Shown in pieces: positions 35,110 to 46,030 of a stretch of DNA of 64,000 nt; the first letter of the stretch is position 1; every line of letters starts with the position of its first letter. The DNA is from Alisma plantago-aquatica (Eukaryota; Streptophyta; Magnoliopsida; Alismatales; Alismataceae). The DNA lies in assembly GCA_963693085.1 (NCBI GenBank), contig OY856411.1:119846267-119910266 (forward strand), in the 5' to 3' direction. The notes below the pieces were generated by a model. It was not told where the DNA came from and ran no database searches. It saw only the letters and a list, made by a program, of their open reading frames with translations. The translations under genes and the position numbers were made by a program.

Positions 35110-35640
35110 CTTTCAACATGAACATAATAGGTAATTAGGGTATGATCCTTTGTAAAGAGATCATGAAACCCTAATTGAGAAGGTTGATGAACCCCAACCC
35201 TAATTAGGGCAATGCTTGGTGTAACCCTAATCTAGGGTGATGATGTGAGAAATCTCAGTTAAGGATAATGTTAGGTTAAATCCTAATTGATGGTAATGTC
35301 AAGTGAAACCCTAATGTAATAATGTGATGTGAAACTCTAACCCAAAGTGATGGTATGTAATGATATGTGAAACCTTGATATGAAATCCTAACCCTGATAT
35401 CGGGTGAAGGTATGTAAAACCCTAATTTTGGGTTAATAGTGTATGAACTCTAATCTTGGACAATATAAAGATAAACCATAACCCCAATTTTGGGCCATGG
35501 GTTGAGAAACCCTAATTTCAGGTAATGCTATGTGAAACTCTAATATAAGGATGATGTTATGTGAAATCCTAATGTAGGGTGACAATATGTGAAACCCTAA
35601 TATAGGGTGATGTTATGTAAACCCTAGTTGATAAAGATGG
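35110..35640 (+). repeat. Degenerate AAACCCTAAT...AGGGTGATG repeat (telobox-like), copy 1
   Basis: Segments with GAAACCCTAAT followed by a facing AGGGT and a GATGTTATGTG linker recur irregularly every 30-45 bp. AAACCCTAA equals the plant telomere unit and the telobox promoter motif. The units are dispersed and degenerate, so this is not a telomere tract. Confidence 0.6.
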
Positions 35641-37584
35641 GAAACCCTATTCCTAATAATGGAATAGTGACTAATTATTGATAGGTGAAACACCTAAAGG
35701 GATTGGTAATGGATTGCCTTACATCAATATTGCCTTAACACAAAGTTGAGTCCATATCATTAGCAATGGTCGTATATTCTAAATAAGTAACTTATGACCA
35801 ATACATTACATGATAAATGTGATGAACTGGTGCATAAAGTATTAGGATGGGAAATACCCTTATACAAGCTAAGTTGATGAACTCAAGTAAGATAAAGGTG
35901 ATGAGGGAAGTGTTCCATCAAGATATGATAGATATCACATCCAACACCTCAAGATTGATATACTTAGATGTATTGTAAATCCAATATACTTGGATGAGTA
36001 ACACATGAAGTGTGTCATGTTAATTTTTACATTGATATGTAATGCACGTTGATAAGTGTAGGCTAACATGCCTTATGAAAAGGTTAATCCAAATCGATAA
36101 AGTATGATGCAATCATATTCTGGTAAAGTTGAGAGAGGAACTTATATCTTGTGTTGATAATTCATTCAATGATAAGTGATGAGAATAAATAAGCATGATT
36201 AAATGCTTATGTTATCAATGTTGGCCCCTATCTATGTGAAGAAATGAAATAGGCCTTGATCATTAATAATATGATCTTGAGAACCTAAATGGTTATTTAT
36301 GGAAAACCCTAATGGAGGGTGATGATATGTAAGAGAAATCCTAACCCTAAAAAGGGAATAGTGGTATTACTTTGTGTTGTATGGTGCTGATATGTAAGCA
36401 TTATAAATGTTATCATGAAGTACTAACCATGCAGGTATCATGAGAAAATGAACATAGCCAAGTATGAGCTATGATGTTTCTTTTATTAAAGTTGTTAATA
36501 AGCCATAATATGCCTTGTTGCCCACTAAGAGGTAACAAGAGGAGAAATGAGATTTGTGAGCTATGTAGAATGCTTGTGTAGCAAGAATTATGATTACCTT
36601 GGTCAGATGACCTGAAGGTATTAAGTTACCTGATAAGTGGTAACAAGTATCCTATGATGAACTGAGGGTTTGAATACCCATATTCTATAATCATGATGAT
36701 GAACTTGTTAAGAAATGGAAATGTACCTCATGAGATGAGGGATTAAGATCCTAATACTTTATTAAAAGAGTATGGCTACATGCCATGACTCCACAAAACA
36801 ATACCACACACTAGTTGTGTGATCTAAGACTTAAGATAGTATATGCTACAACTATAACTCTATAGCGAAGATGTCAATATACCCTGGCAAGTTAATTGTA
36901 GTTTGACACATGATGTCTCTGCCATATAATCTCGTACTGACCGAGAAGGTCGATGTTACTTTTCTTAGCATATCCTAGAAGGATAAATGTTAAACATGTA
37001 CTTTAATTCCTCATTGAATAAGTATCATGCTTCCTTATCAAGTTTCAGATGAAATGCTCTAAATAAGAATACTGCTCTAATCTATTTAGACATTGACCTA
37101 TCTGCTGTTGAATATATAATTCCTCTGAACAGGTTTTTTCAATTAAACTGCGCCTCATTTGAATCATTTTGGAAGAGAGAGAATCTTGATATTTAAATAA
37201 TCAATATTTAAGCATAAATGGAACTTTACTTCAATTTAATGCAAGAATAAATATATTAATTGAAGTGCCCTTCAACCAAAATTGAGATGGTTTGATTTGC
37301 ATAAGTGTGAACGTCCTTGTGCCTTGAAAATGCCACGAAATATCCTAAGTGAGTGGAGAGCCCACTCACATTAGTTAACAAAAAAGTAATATCCAATAAA
37401 AATGGGATATTAGTATTATATGAATTAAGGTGCTTAATTGCTTTTCCTTTAAATTGTGGATAATGAAGAAGAATTAAAGGCAAAGGAGGATACCTTCGTA
37501 TTCAAGGAGTAGAGGGGGTTAAGTGGCACCAATTTGGGGAGTTGAAGGATTGCTTTTCAACTTTCTCTCTCCTTTAAATTCCTT

Positions 37585-37590
37585 TATAAA
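37585..37590 (+). promoter_or_regulatory. Putative LTR TATA box, duplication copy 2
   Basis: The same CCTTTATAAACACTT site as at 33293. Both promoters would fire in the same direction. Confidence 0.5.
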
Positions 37591-38094
37591 CACTTCATTT
37601 CCCATTCAACCAAAGACTCTTTTTCGGATTTTCGTTCTTCCTTGCTTTGGACAAGCACATGGGAACATAGGATCAGAAGGGGAATGAACTCCAACCTGTA
37701 TGTAAGATCCTTGATCAGCTTCAACCTCGAATTCATGGTGGAAATCACAAATCAATGCTAGATTTCTTCTTTTCTTCAATCAATCTTCAATCCTAGTCAA
37801 TCTTTTTCACTCTAACAGTTGAGCACGAGCTTGGGATAGTTGAGAAAGCTTCTTACACAATTAAATATGTGGAATTGGAGCTTTACATTATTCATAGAAT
37901 GTGGGTTATATAACTTAAACCCTTGAAAGCTATTATTGGTTTCATATCTTTATCAATTGTTTATCCTTTATTTATTCGCGAAAATCTATTTGGTTGTTTG
38001 ATAAAATCACCATGAAAATCACAGCAAGTTTGGAAGAAACGTAGCTTGATGATGATGACATCATCCCAAGCACACACCTCAATAGTATCTAAAG

Positions 38095-39085
38095 CAAACG
38101 GTTTCAATGACTTGAGACCAAACGGTCTCAAGATCGTTTGAAACCAAACGGTCTCAAGACCATTTGGGATCAAACGGTCTTAGACTGTTTGGAGGTTAAG
38201 TGTTGTTGTTTTTGAACATTAATCCATTGTCTTCAATTGAATTGATGATAATGGTTCCAAGTTTGGATGATCCACCAATTGTAAACTCTAATCGGGTTGA
38301 GTGTTGAATCCCTAATTGAATTCAAATAATTTTGGTGGTTGGATGGGTTAAACGGTCTCAAGACCGTTTGACACCAAATGGTCTCAAGATCGTTTGAGGC
38401 CAAATGACCTCAAGACCGTTTGATATCAGGTCATGCTATGGTTTGATTATGATTCAATAGTTTCAATGGAATTAGTTCCATAATGTCAACAACTGATGGG
38501 TTCTTAATTTCAAAACCCTAATTGATGGTTCAATTGAAGGGTGACTCAATGGTTCAATTGTTGAGGATTTAATGGTTCAATTATAAAGTGTTTTAATGGT
38601 TTAATTGAAGAATGACTCTATGGTTCAATTGATAGGAGGTTCAATTATTGAAACCCTAAATCGACTTGATTGGTGGAAACCCTAATTGGTCCATTCGGTT
38701 TTGAGAGGGTTTGGACCAAACGATCTCAAGACCGTTTGAGTCCAAACGATCTCAAGACCATTTGAGATCAAACGGTCTCAAGACCATTTGAGATCAAATG
38801 GTCTCAAACCGTTTGGAGACCCAAATGGTTTCAAGGGTGATTTGTTCATACGATTTCTATATAGTTTTGTTTAAACGGTTTCAAGGGCTAATTGCCAAAC
38901 AGTTTCAAACCGTTTAAGGTCTGAGTGACCAAGACCGTTTGAGGTCTAAGTGGCCAAGACCGTTTGAGATCTAAAGTGACCAAGACCATTTGGGGTCTAA
39001 GTGAGCAAGACCGTTTGGGGTCTAAGTGACCAAGACCGTTTGTGGTCTAAATAATCAAGACCATTTGAGATTTTACTGGTCAAAC
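38095..39085. repeat. AAACGGTCT...AGACCGTTT palindrome cluster, copy 2
   Basis: It corresponds unit by unit to the cluster at 33815-34830. Several units keep CG where copy 1 has TG/CA, and others the reverse, so decay has gone on independently since the duplication. Confidence 0.9.
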
Positions 39086-39374
39086 CATTTGGACACCTAA
39101 TGTGATTAAAGGTCAATTAACTACTTGATTATTAATGATGTAAACCAAAGGTGATTACAATGGTTGTACCTTGGAGGTACTAGGGTAATTAGTACCTTTT
39201 GAGTGGTTAACTCTTGATGCTTATGAAAGCAATGACTTAATATGTTGTGACAACCCTTCATTCAAGTTGATTGGACCTAATCTAATTAAGATTGAAGTAA
39301 TTGACATCCTAGAGAGGATGAATGAGAGAGGAATTCCTACATGAATGAAAATCATGTAATGGTTAAACCTCAAC

Positions 39375-39905
39375 ACTTTCAACATGAACATAATAGGTAA
39401 TTAGGGTATAATCATTTGTAAAGAGATCATGAAACCCTAATTGAGAAGGTTGATGAACCCCAACCCTAATTAGGGCAATGCTTGGTGTAACCCTAATCTA
39501 GGGTGATGATGTGAGAAATCTCAATTAAGGATAATGTTAGGTGAAATCCTAATTGATGGTGATGTCAAGTAAAACCCTAATGTTATAATGTGATGTGAAG
39601 CTCTAACCCAAAGTGATGGTATGTAATGATTTGTGAAACCTTGATATGAAATCCTAACCCTAATATAGGGTGAAGGTATGTAAAACCCTAATTTTGGGTT
39701 AATAGTGTATGAACTCTAATCTTGGACAATATGAAGATAAACCATAACCCCAATTTTGGGCCATGGGTTGAGAAACCCTAATTTCAGGTAATGCTATGTG
39801 AAACTCTAATATAAGGATGATGTTATGTGAAATCCTAATGTAGGGTGACAATATGTGAAACCCTAATATAGGGTGATGTTATGTAAACCCTAGTTGATAA
39901 AGATG
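39375..39905 (+). repeat. Degenerate AAACCCTAAT...AGGGTGATG repeat, copy 2
   Basis: The counterpart of 35110-35640 in the second duplication copy, with the same order of units and a few point differences. Confidence 0.6.
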
Positions 39906-41920
39906 GGAAACCCTATTCCTAATAATGGAATAGTGAATAATTATTGATAGGTGAAACACCTAAGGGGATTGGTAATGGATGGCCTTATATCAATATTGCC
40001 TTAACTCAAAGAGTGGTCCATATCATTAGTAATGGTTGTGTATTCTAAATAAGTGACTTATGACCAATACATTACATGATGAATGTGACAAACTGGTGCA
40101 TAAAGTATTAGGATGGGAAATACCCTAATACAAGCTAAGTTGATGAACTCAAGTAAGATAAAGGTGATGAGGGAAGTGTTACATCAAGATATGATAAATA
40201 TCACATCCAACACCTCAAGATTGATATACCTAGATGTATTTTAAATCCAATATACTTGGATGAGTAACACATGAAGTGTGTCATGTTAATTGTTACATTG
40301 AGATGTAATGCACTTTGATAAGTGTAGGCTAACATGCCTCATGAAAAGGTTAATTCAAATTGATAAAGTATGATGCAATCATATTCTGGTAAAGTTGAGA
40401 GAGGAATGTATATCTTGTGTTGATAATTCATTCAATGATAAGTGATGAGAATAAATAAGCATGATTAAATGCTTATGTTATCAATGTAGGCCTCTAGCTA
40501 TGTGAAGCAATGAAATAGGGCTTGATCATTAATAGTATGATCTTGAGAACCTAAATGGTTATTTATGGAAAACCCTAACAGAGGGTGATGATATGTAAGA
40601 GAAATCCTAACCCTAAAAAGGGAATAGTGGTATTACTTTGTGTTGTATGGTGCTGATATGTAAGCATTATAACTGTTATCATGAAGTACTAACCATGTAA
40701 GTATCATGAGAAAATGAACATAGCCAGGTATAAGCTATGATGTTTCTTTTATTAAAGTTGTTAATAAGCCATAATATGCCTTGTTGCCCACTAAGAAGTA
40801 ACAAGAGGTGAAATGAGCTTTGTGTGCTATGTAGAATGCTTGTGTAGTGAGAATCATGATTACCTTGGTCAGATGACCTGAAGGTATTAAGTTACCTAAT
40901 AAGTGGTAACAAGTATCCTATGATGAACTGAGGGTTTGAATACCCATATTCTATAATCATGATGATGAACTTATTAAGAAATGGAAATGTACCTCATGAG
41001 ATGAGGGATTAAGATCCTAATACTTTATTAAAAGAGTATGGCTACAGGCCATGACTCCACAAAACAATACCACTCACTAGCTGTGTGATCTAAGACTTAA
41101 GATAGTATATGCTACAGCTATAACTCTATAGCGAAGATGTCAATATACCCTGGCAAGTTAATTGTAGTTTGACACATGATGTCTCTGCCATATAATCTCG
41201 TACTGACCGATAAGGTCGATGTTACTTTGCTTAGCATATCCTAGAAGGATAAATGTTAAACATGTACTTTAATTCCTCATTGAATAAGTATCATGCTTCC
41301 TTATCAAGTTTCAGATGAAATTCTCTAAATAAGAATACTACTCTAATTTATTTAGACATTGACCTATCTGCTGTTGAATATATAATTCCTCTGAACAGGT
41401 TTACTCAATTAAACTGCAATAATATTGTTTTGGAGGAGAGTTATATCTCTCACTGGGGAAATTTATAATTGTCTCACCCCTATGGGATCCACATTTTTAG
41501 GTGGACGTGAATGAGGAGGAAGGAATCCTTCAATAGGTGAAGGACAACAACAACAGCAGTAGAAGAGAACGTAGTGATTTCTCAGGTGGAAACACTGGCT
41601 GTTACATCTTGTATATATGTATAGAAAGTCCTATGTGTCGTCTCTGTACTCTCAGGTCCTCGGAGTAATAGTTAGCGCTTTTGAGATTTTGGCTTAGTGC
41701 CTCGAGATTTTATATTGCATTTGTATAGTTTAACAGGGCAGTTGATGCTTGTAATTCTTAGAAAAAGATGATACATGACATGTACTTGTGAACTAGTATG
41801 TAATTAAATTACTTCAGTTCTTTATGAAAGAGTTTTCCTATGTGTGGATATCTTTGTAAAAATGGTTTTAATTTTTAGTGATTTTCGGTAATCCGCTGCT
41901 AACGAATGCTTCCTCTTACA

Positions 41921-42579
41921 CAGATCTTGTTTTTGTGATCTGTATGCCACACAAGTGATTCCACAAACACTAAGCATACAAAGCTTGCTCAAGTTCACAA
42001 TTCAGCCAAATCAATCACAATCATGAGAGAGGTGATGCACATATAAAAAGTCAAACATTGATACCACTTAGCAATAAAGCATGACATTTCACTTTCACTA
42101 GTCAAAGGTCGTCATTTTTACTCAAAACAGTAGAGATTGGGTCAAAACATACTTTTTAGATAAGAAATCTCAAATTTGGGCAAAATTGGCCATAATGGTG
42201 CCAAGTTGCCTCCAATCACATCTAAACCTATATTATTGAACTTAAAACAGAAAACAAGAAAATCCTAACTAAAACATGCAAAAAGTACCAAAAATCTACA
42301 TGATATGCAATGCCTGGCAAAAAGAGCAAAATTTTTGAAAATTACGCAAAAAATGGCAAGAAAGCAAACTACATGGCATGCATGTATGCAAAGTAGTAAA
42401 CTTCTAAATTAGATAGAAAAACAAGCAAAAATGTGAAAAACAACAAACAAAGAGTAAATAGCAGGTGAGATACAAAAATGAGTGAAAGTAGAACGAGGGC
42501 ATACCGCCCTACCACCCCAAACTTTTGAATCATGTTGTCCTCGGCATGACACTAAAGTCTAGACTGATAGGATAGATGA
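41921..42579 (-). other. 3' untranslated part of the Athila-type derivative
   Basis: The minus strand carries CAAAAGTTTGGGGTGGTAGG (42508-42527) after the downstream ORF, the G-rich phrase seen at the same place in Athila elements and comparable to 7125-7140. The remaining AT-rich part up to 41921 shows no LTR. Confidence 0.6.
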
Positions 42580-44352
42580 TCACTGTGGTGGTGGAGGTGT
42601 TCCTCCCTGTCTATAATAGGTGCCCCAGTAGTTTGACTATGGAGGCAGATAGTTTTCCTGAAAAGATGATAAAGAACTCCACCAGTCTTCACCCCACTAT
42701 GGGTTCCTCTGGGCCTGGGCATTCTAAAACTGGTAAAGATGGTTGACCTGGTAATGCATATGCCGGTGGTCCAACCACATGGCATCCTGTGTCCTCTGAA
42801 AGCCCTCATGTGTCTGTAGTATCCTCTCCTGCATCGCTTGAATGCTCTCCAGCTGTGCATGAATGGTACCCATATCATATACATTCACTGAAGGATGTTG
42901 TGGCTCTGATGCTCCCATCCTTTCTTCTCTTTGCCTCACCTGTAGTTCTGCTCTTTCCTCTGCTGTCCTCCTCTGCTCAGCCACCTGTGAGGGCTCTCCT
43001 AAACCCCCAACAAAAATCACCTCAGGGACTGCCTCTCCTCTCGGGATCTCTGCCTCATGCCTCCTCAATTTTTCTAGAAAATCTGACGTCGGTCCATATT
43101 GTGCCATGAGGGGTGGAGTATGGTAAGGCAGCTCCAATGTCATTCCTGGGTAAGGTGGGTTGATTTGGTAAATGATCCTCTGATCTGTAACTGTAATCAT
43201 GGATGAGCGAGCTAAGTAGTGCAAATCAACCAACTTGCCACCAACTGCCTTTGTATAGCCTGTCATGTCATGTCCTAAAGCAGTGGCTATGGATGTCACA
43301 ATCCCTCCCATTATAAATGGATTTGTGCTCTTAGACGGGATTGTTCTCATATGATCTATAAGTAATTCCCCCAGATTCACATGTCTCTCTTTTGTCATCC
43401 AACCAAGAACAAAAAGATCTTTCCTTGTGCAGCTACCTTGGTTTTCGTACCTGGCAAAGATGGTGTTTGCTAACACCTTCTGAACATAGCAGAGAAACAG
43501 GTTGTGGATGGCACTTGTCTTGGACTTCCCAGCTACAAATGTACTTTTGCCGGTGAAGCATTTCCACATAACCAGATATGTGGAACTAGAATCATTTTCT
43601 GTCCTTCCTCCGTATAGGAGGGCTGCCACCTCCCCACTTGGTGCAAAATTTTGATTTAGCATCTGTGAGGTTATCTTCCACCTCTTATCCCCAATCACCA
43701 CCTTGATTGCATTCTCGCCATCATCAGTTGCTTTCTCTAGCGTGGTAAAGAACTGTTGGGTCAGCTCTATGTATGACTCCTACTGCAGTGTCAATTCTTC
43801 AAATAGCCCCATTTTCTCCATCAATCCCTGAAAGTAGGCATAGAAACCCAACTCCTCCATTGTTTCTTGGCATGCATATCGAGTTGCTAAAACTCTGCAT
43901 GTCAAGCACTCCGGGTGCTTAGGCTCCTTTGCTCTACCTGTAGTAACCTTGGGTTGTGGAAGTGGGCGTTGTGGCGGACTCTCGTGCTGCTCAAAATCGG
44001 GTAAGTCTGTATCATCTTCATCATCTAATACAAGTCGTCGACGTGGTCACGGCTGTGGCTCGGGTTGCGGCTATGTCGCCGAGGAGACTAATGGTCGGGA
44101 GGTTGAAACTAGTGGTCGTGCAGCTGAAATGGATGGTCTCTCAGATGAGACGGATGGCCAGGTAGCATACGGTGGTGGCTGCGATGAAGACGGCGTCCCC
44201 CGCTGTGGCTATTCAGAGGTTTCTTCAATGATAGGATCCACTATGGCATCCAAATCGACATCCGTCAATCAGGGGTGGCTGTTCTTTGGTTTCCTTTGGT
44301 AGGCGATGACGCCCCTAGTCTTCTCTACTGCTCTCTTTGCAAACTTCTTCAT
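42580..44352 (-). pseudogene. Downstream ORF of the Athila-type element (putative plant transposon protein type)
   Basis: It starts MKKFAKRAVEKTRG at 44352, goes through a low-complexity Pro/Ser-rich, probably disordered stretch with several stops, then a folded-looking domain with a TAG at 43780-43782. It is then open as a 325-residue ORF (43701-42724: GEVAALLYGG, then VLGWMTKERHVNLGELLIDH) and ends in a Gln-rich tail with further stops. This resembles the 'putative plant transposon protein' domain found next to Athila-type elements, at the place where Athila has an env-like ORF. Its role is unknown. The plus-strand ORFs at 42789-43126 and 43949-44302 are antisense shadows. Confidence 0.65.
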
Positions 44353-45318
44353 TCTTGCTCAAAAATGGAAGTGAAATTAGAAAATTTCATATTTCTCGAA
44401 GAAGTGGGCTGTTGGGGCGGAATGGAGAGAAAGTGGTGCATTTGTGGATGGAAATTCGTGGAATCCAGAGATTGAGGTAGTGGAAATGGTGGGGGAATGA
44501 TTGAGAATGATTTGGGAGTGATTTGGTGATAATTCGAGGGCTGGAGAGGGTGGGCAGCGTGCTGCACGGGCGCTAGGGCACGGAGAACGGTCATTCTATT
44601 CTTTGGAGAAATGATCAAGTGAATAGGAATTTTGCAAAATTTGAGTTTAAGTTGCTGGAATCGGGCTGCGGCACGGCCGTGGTGTCTTCATGTACCATGA
44701 CCGTACTGCCTTGCACAGTCGTTCTGCCCTGGTTCTAGACTTAGTTGATTTTCTCAATTTTTGATGATTTCTCTGTTGAATGTGAGTGCACCACCATTTT
44801 CGTTCCATGTCACCACAGCCATGGTGTGCACTGTAATAGCAGTATAACACTTCAAATCTTGTTCAAACATCAAAAAATTGATCTCAAGTTGATATTTTAT
44901 TGATTCTTCGTCAAAATTTCATCTATTCCTTCTTCATTTCACTCTGTTCTCACCTGCACATCTCAAAACTACACAAAAACTATCAAATACAAGTGTGTGT
45001 TTTCTTGGAAAGTGTAAAAAAAAAGCAAAAGTATCAAAAATGTAAGGTTGGGTCAAACATTCCCAAACCTAGGTGGGTTGCCTCCCACAAGCGCTGAGTT
45101 TCTTGCCTTCAGCTGGGCTTCTTGAAGATTCTTCAAAATTCACCCATTTGGAATCCTCATGTGCCCATTCTTGCAAAACATGCATCCTTCATTTGCACTC
45201 AATCTATTTTCCTCATCCCTTTCATCCAATAATCATCACCAATTTCTTCACCTTGGTGTCCTCTCAAATGCCCATTTAGACTTGTGAAGTGATCATGTCC
45301 AATATCCCTATCTCGGAC
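44353..45318 (-). other. Post-integrase non-coding region with deletion junction and motif cluster
   Basis: The minus strand has CAGCGCTTGTGGGAGGCAAC near 45075-45100, the Athila post-integrase phrase, only about 220 bp after the protease stop. The pol deletion junction is therefore between about 45110 and 45318. Nearer the ORF, 44660-44835 holds CACGGCCGTG (44672-44681) with degenerate ACCATGACCGT and CACCACAGCCATGGTG copies, the same motif as in this element's LTR. Confidence 0.6.
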
Positions 45319-45933
45319 TCACCGGGTTGGGGTCTTGTACATGTTGATGTTGATCTTCATGTCCATGAATGAGACTGTCATAGTGCCACTACGCACATGA
45401 ATGTCGGGATCATCTGTAGATAAGAATGGTCGTCCCAAGATGATGGGAATCTTCCAATCCTCTAGCTCCATATCAAGTACAATGAAATCCACCAGGAACA
45501 CCGCGCCTTTTTCTTTATCTATCATCACCAAGACATCATCCACTCTACCCCTGGGCAATTTTATGGATCTATCCGCCAACTGGAGAGTGCAATGTGTCGG
45601 CTTCAACTTGCCTAAGCCCAGATCAACATAGACATGGTATGGCATCAAATTCATACTAGATCCCAAATCAAGTAAGGACATGTCTATGCGATGTCCCCCT
45701 ATGTAACTAGGTATGAGTGGGGCGCCTGGGTCTTTTCTCTTTACGGGAAGGGCATGTTGTATGATGGAGCTAACTTGTTCAGTCAATCTCACCCTCTTTG
45801 GAATCCTCCCTGTTGACCTTCTTTTCACAATGCATAGGTCTTTGAGACACTTGGCATATGATGAAATTTGTTTGATTGCATCCAAGAGAGGAATGTTGAC
45901 CTTTACTTGTCGGAATACCTCAAGAATGTCCAT
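45319..45933 (-). pseudogene. pol: Athila-type aspartic protease
   Basis: The open frame of 204 residues has the pre-protease segment VNIPLLDAIKQISSYAKCLK, the catalytic LLDLGSS (D89) that replaces the usual DTG in Athila, LQLADRSIKLPRG, and the closing IPIILGRPFL. The coding match continues upstream of the first Met in the same frame, so Met 45933 is not the true start; the protein was part of a gag-protease polyprotein. A stop at the gag end and a frame change between 45934 and 46030 separate it from gag. It is followed by the pol deletion. Confidence 0.85.
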
Positions 45934-46030
45934 ATTGTGCTTGTCTTATTTTCACAGCCGGGGGCTCATCTAGTGCTTTGGGAAATGGTGGCTCACTAGC
46001 TATTGGCCTACTTGACTCAGCATGATCTTC

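Larger units (their letters stand above)
32861..37152 (+). repeat. Tandem duplication within the LTR, copy 1
   Basis: It begins at CCTCATTTGAATCATTTTGG and ends at TTTCAATTAAACTG, where copy 2 starts directly. Sampled stretches differ from copy 2 by about 5 per cent plus small indels (4292 versus 4264 bp). The first 454 bp of the LTR are outside the duplication. Confidence 0.95.
37153..41416 (+). repeat. Tandem duplication within the LTR, copy 2
   Basis: It is directly adjacent to copy 1 and ends at CTCAATTAAACTG, after which the unduplicated LTR tail (504 bp) follows. All motif zones of copy 1 are present in the same order. Confidence 0.95.
32407..41920 (+). mobile_element. Giant gypsy 3' LTR (9.5 kb) containing a 4.3-kb tandem duplication
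   Basis: It starts TGTAACATCC right after the PPT. The best right edge is CTCTTACA at 41920, giving a TGTAA/TTACA inverted pair. Inside, 32861-37152 and 37153-41416 are two direct copies. Without the duplication the LTR would be about 5.2 kb. No credible coding region is present; the few ORFs of 64-82 codons repeat between the copies and are not domain-bearing. It holds two TATA boxes, two palindrome clusters and two telobox-like repeat zones, one set per copy. A second LTR of this element is not in the window. Confidence 0.75.

Noticed and set aside
35110..39905. Interstitial telomere tract
   Set aside because: AAACCCTAA units are separated by unrelated linkers and do not form head-to-tail TTTAGGG runs.
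42789..44302. Plus-strand ORFs of 69-117 codons
   Set aside because: They are antisense to the readable downstream ORF of the Athila-type element.
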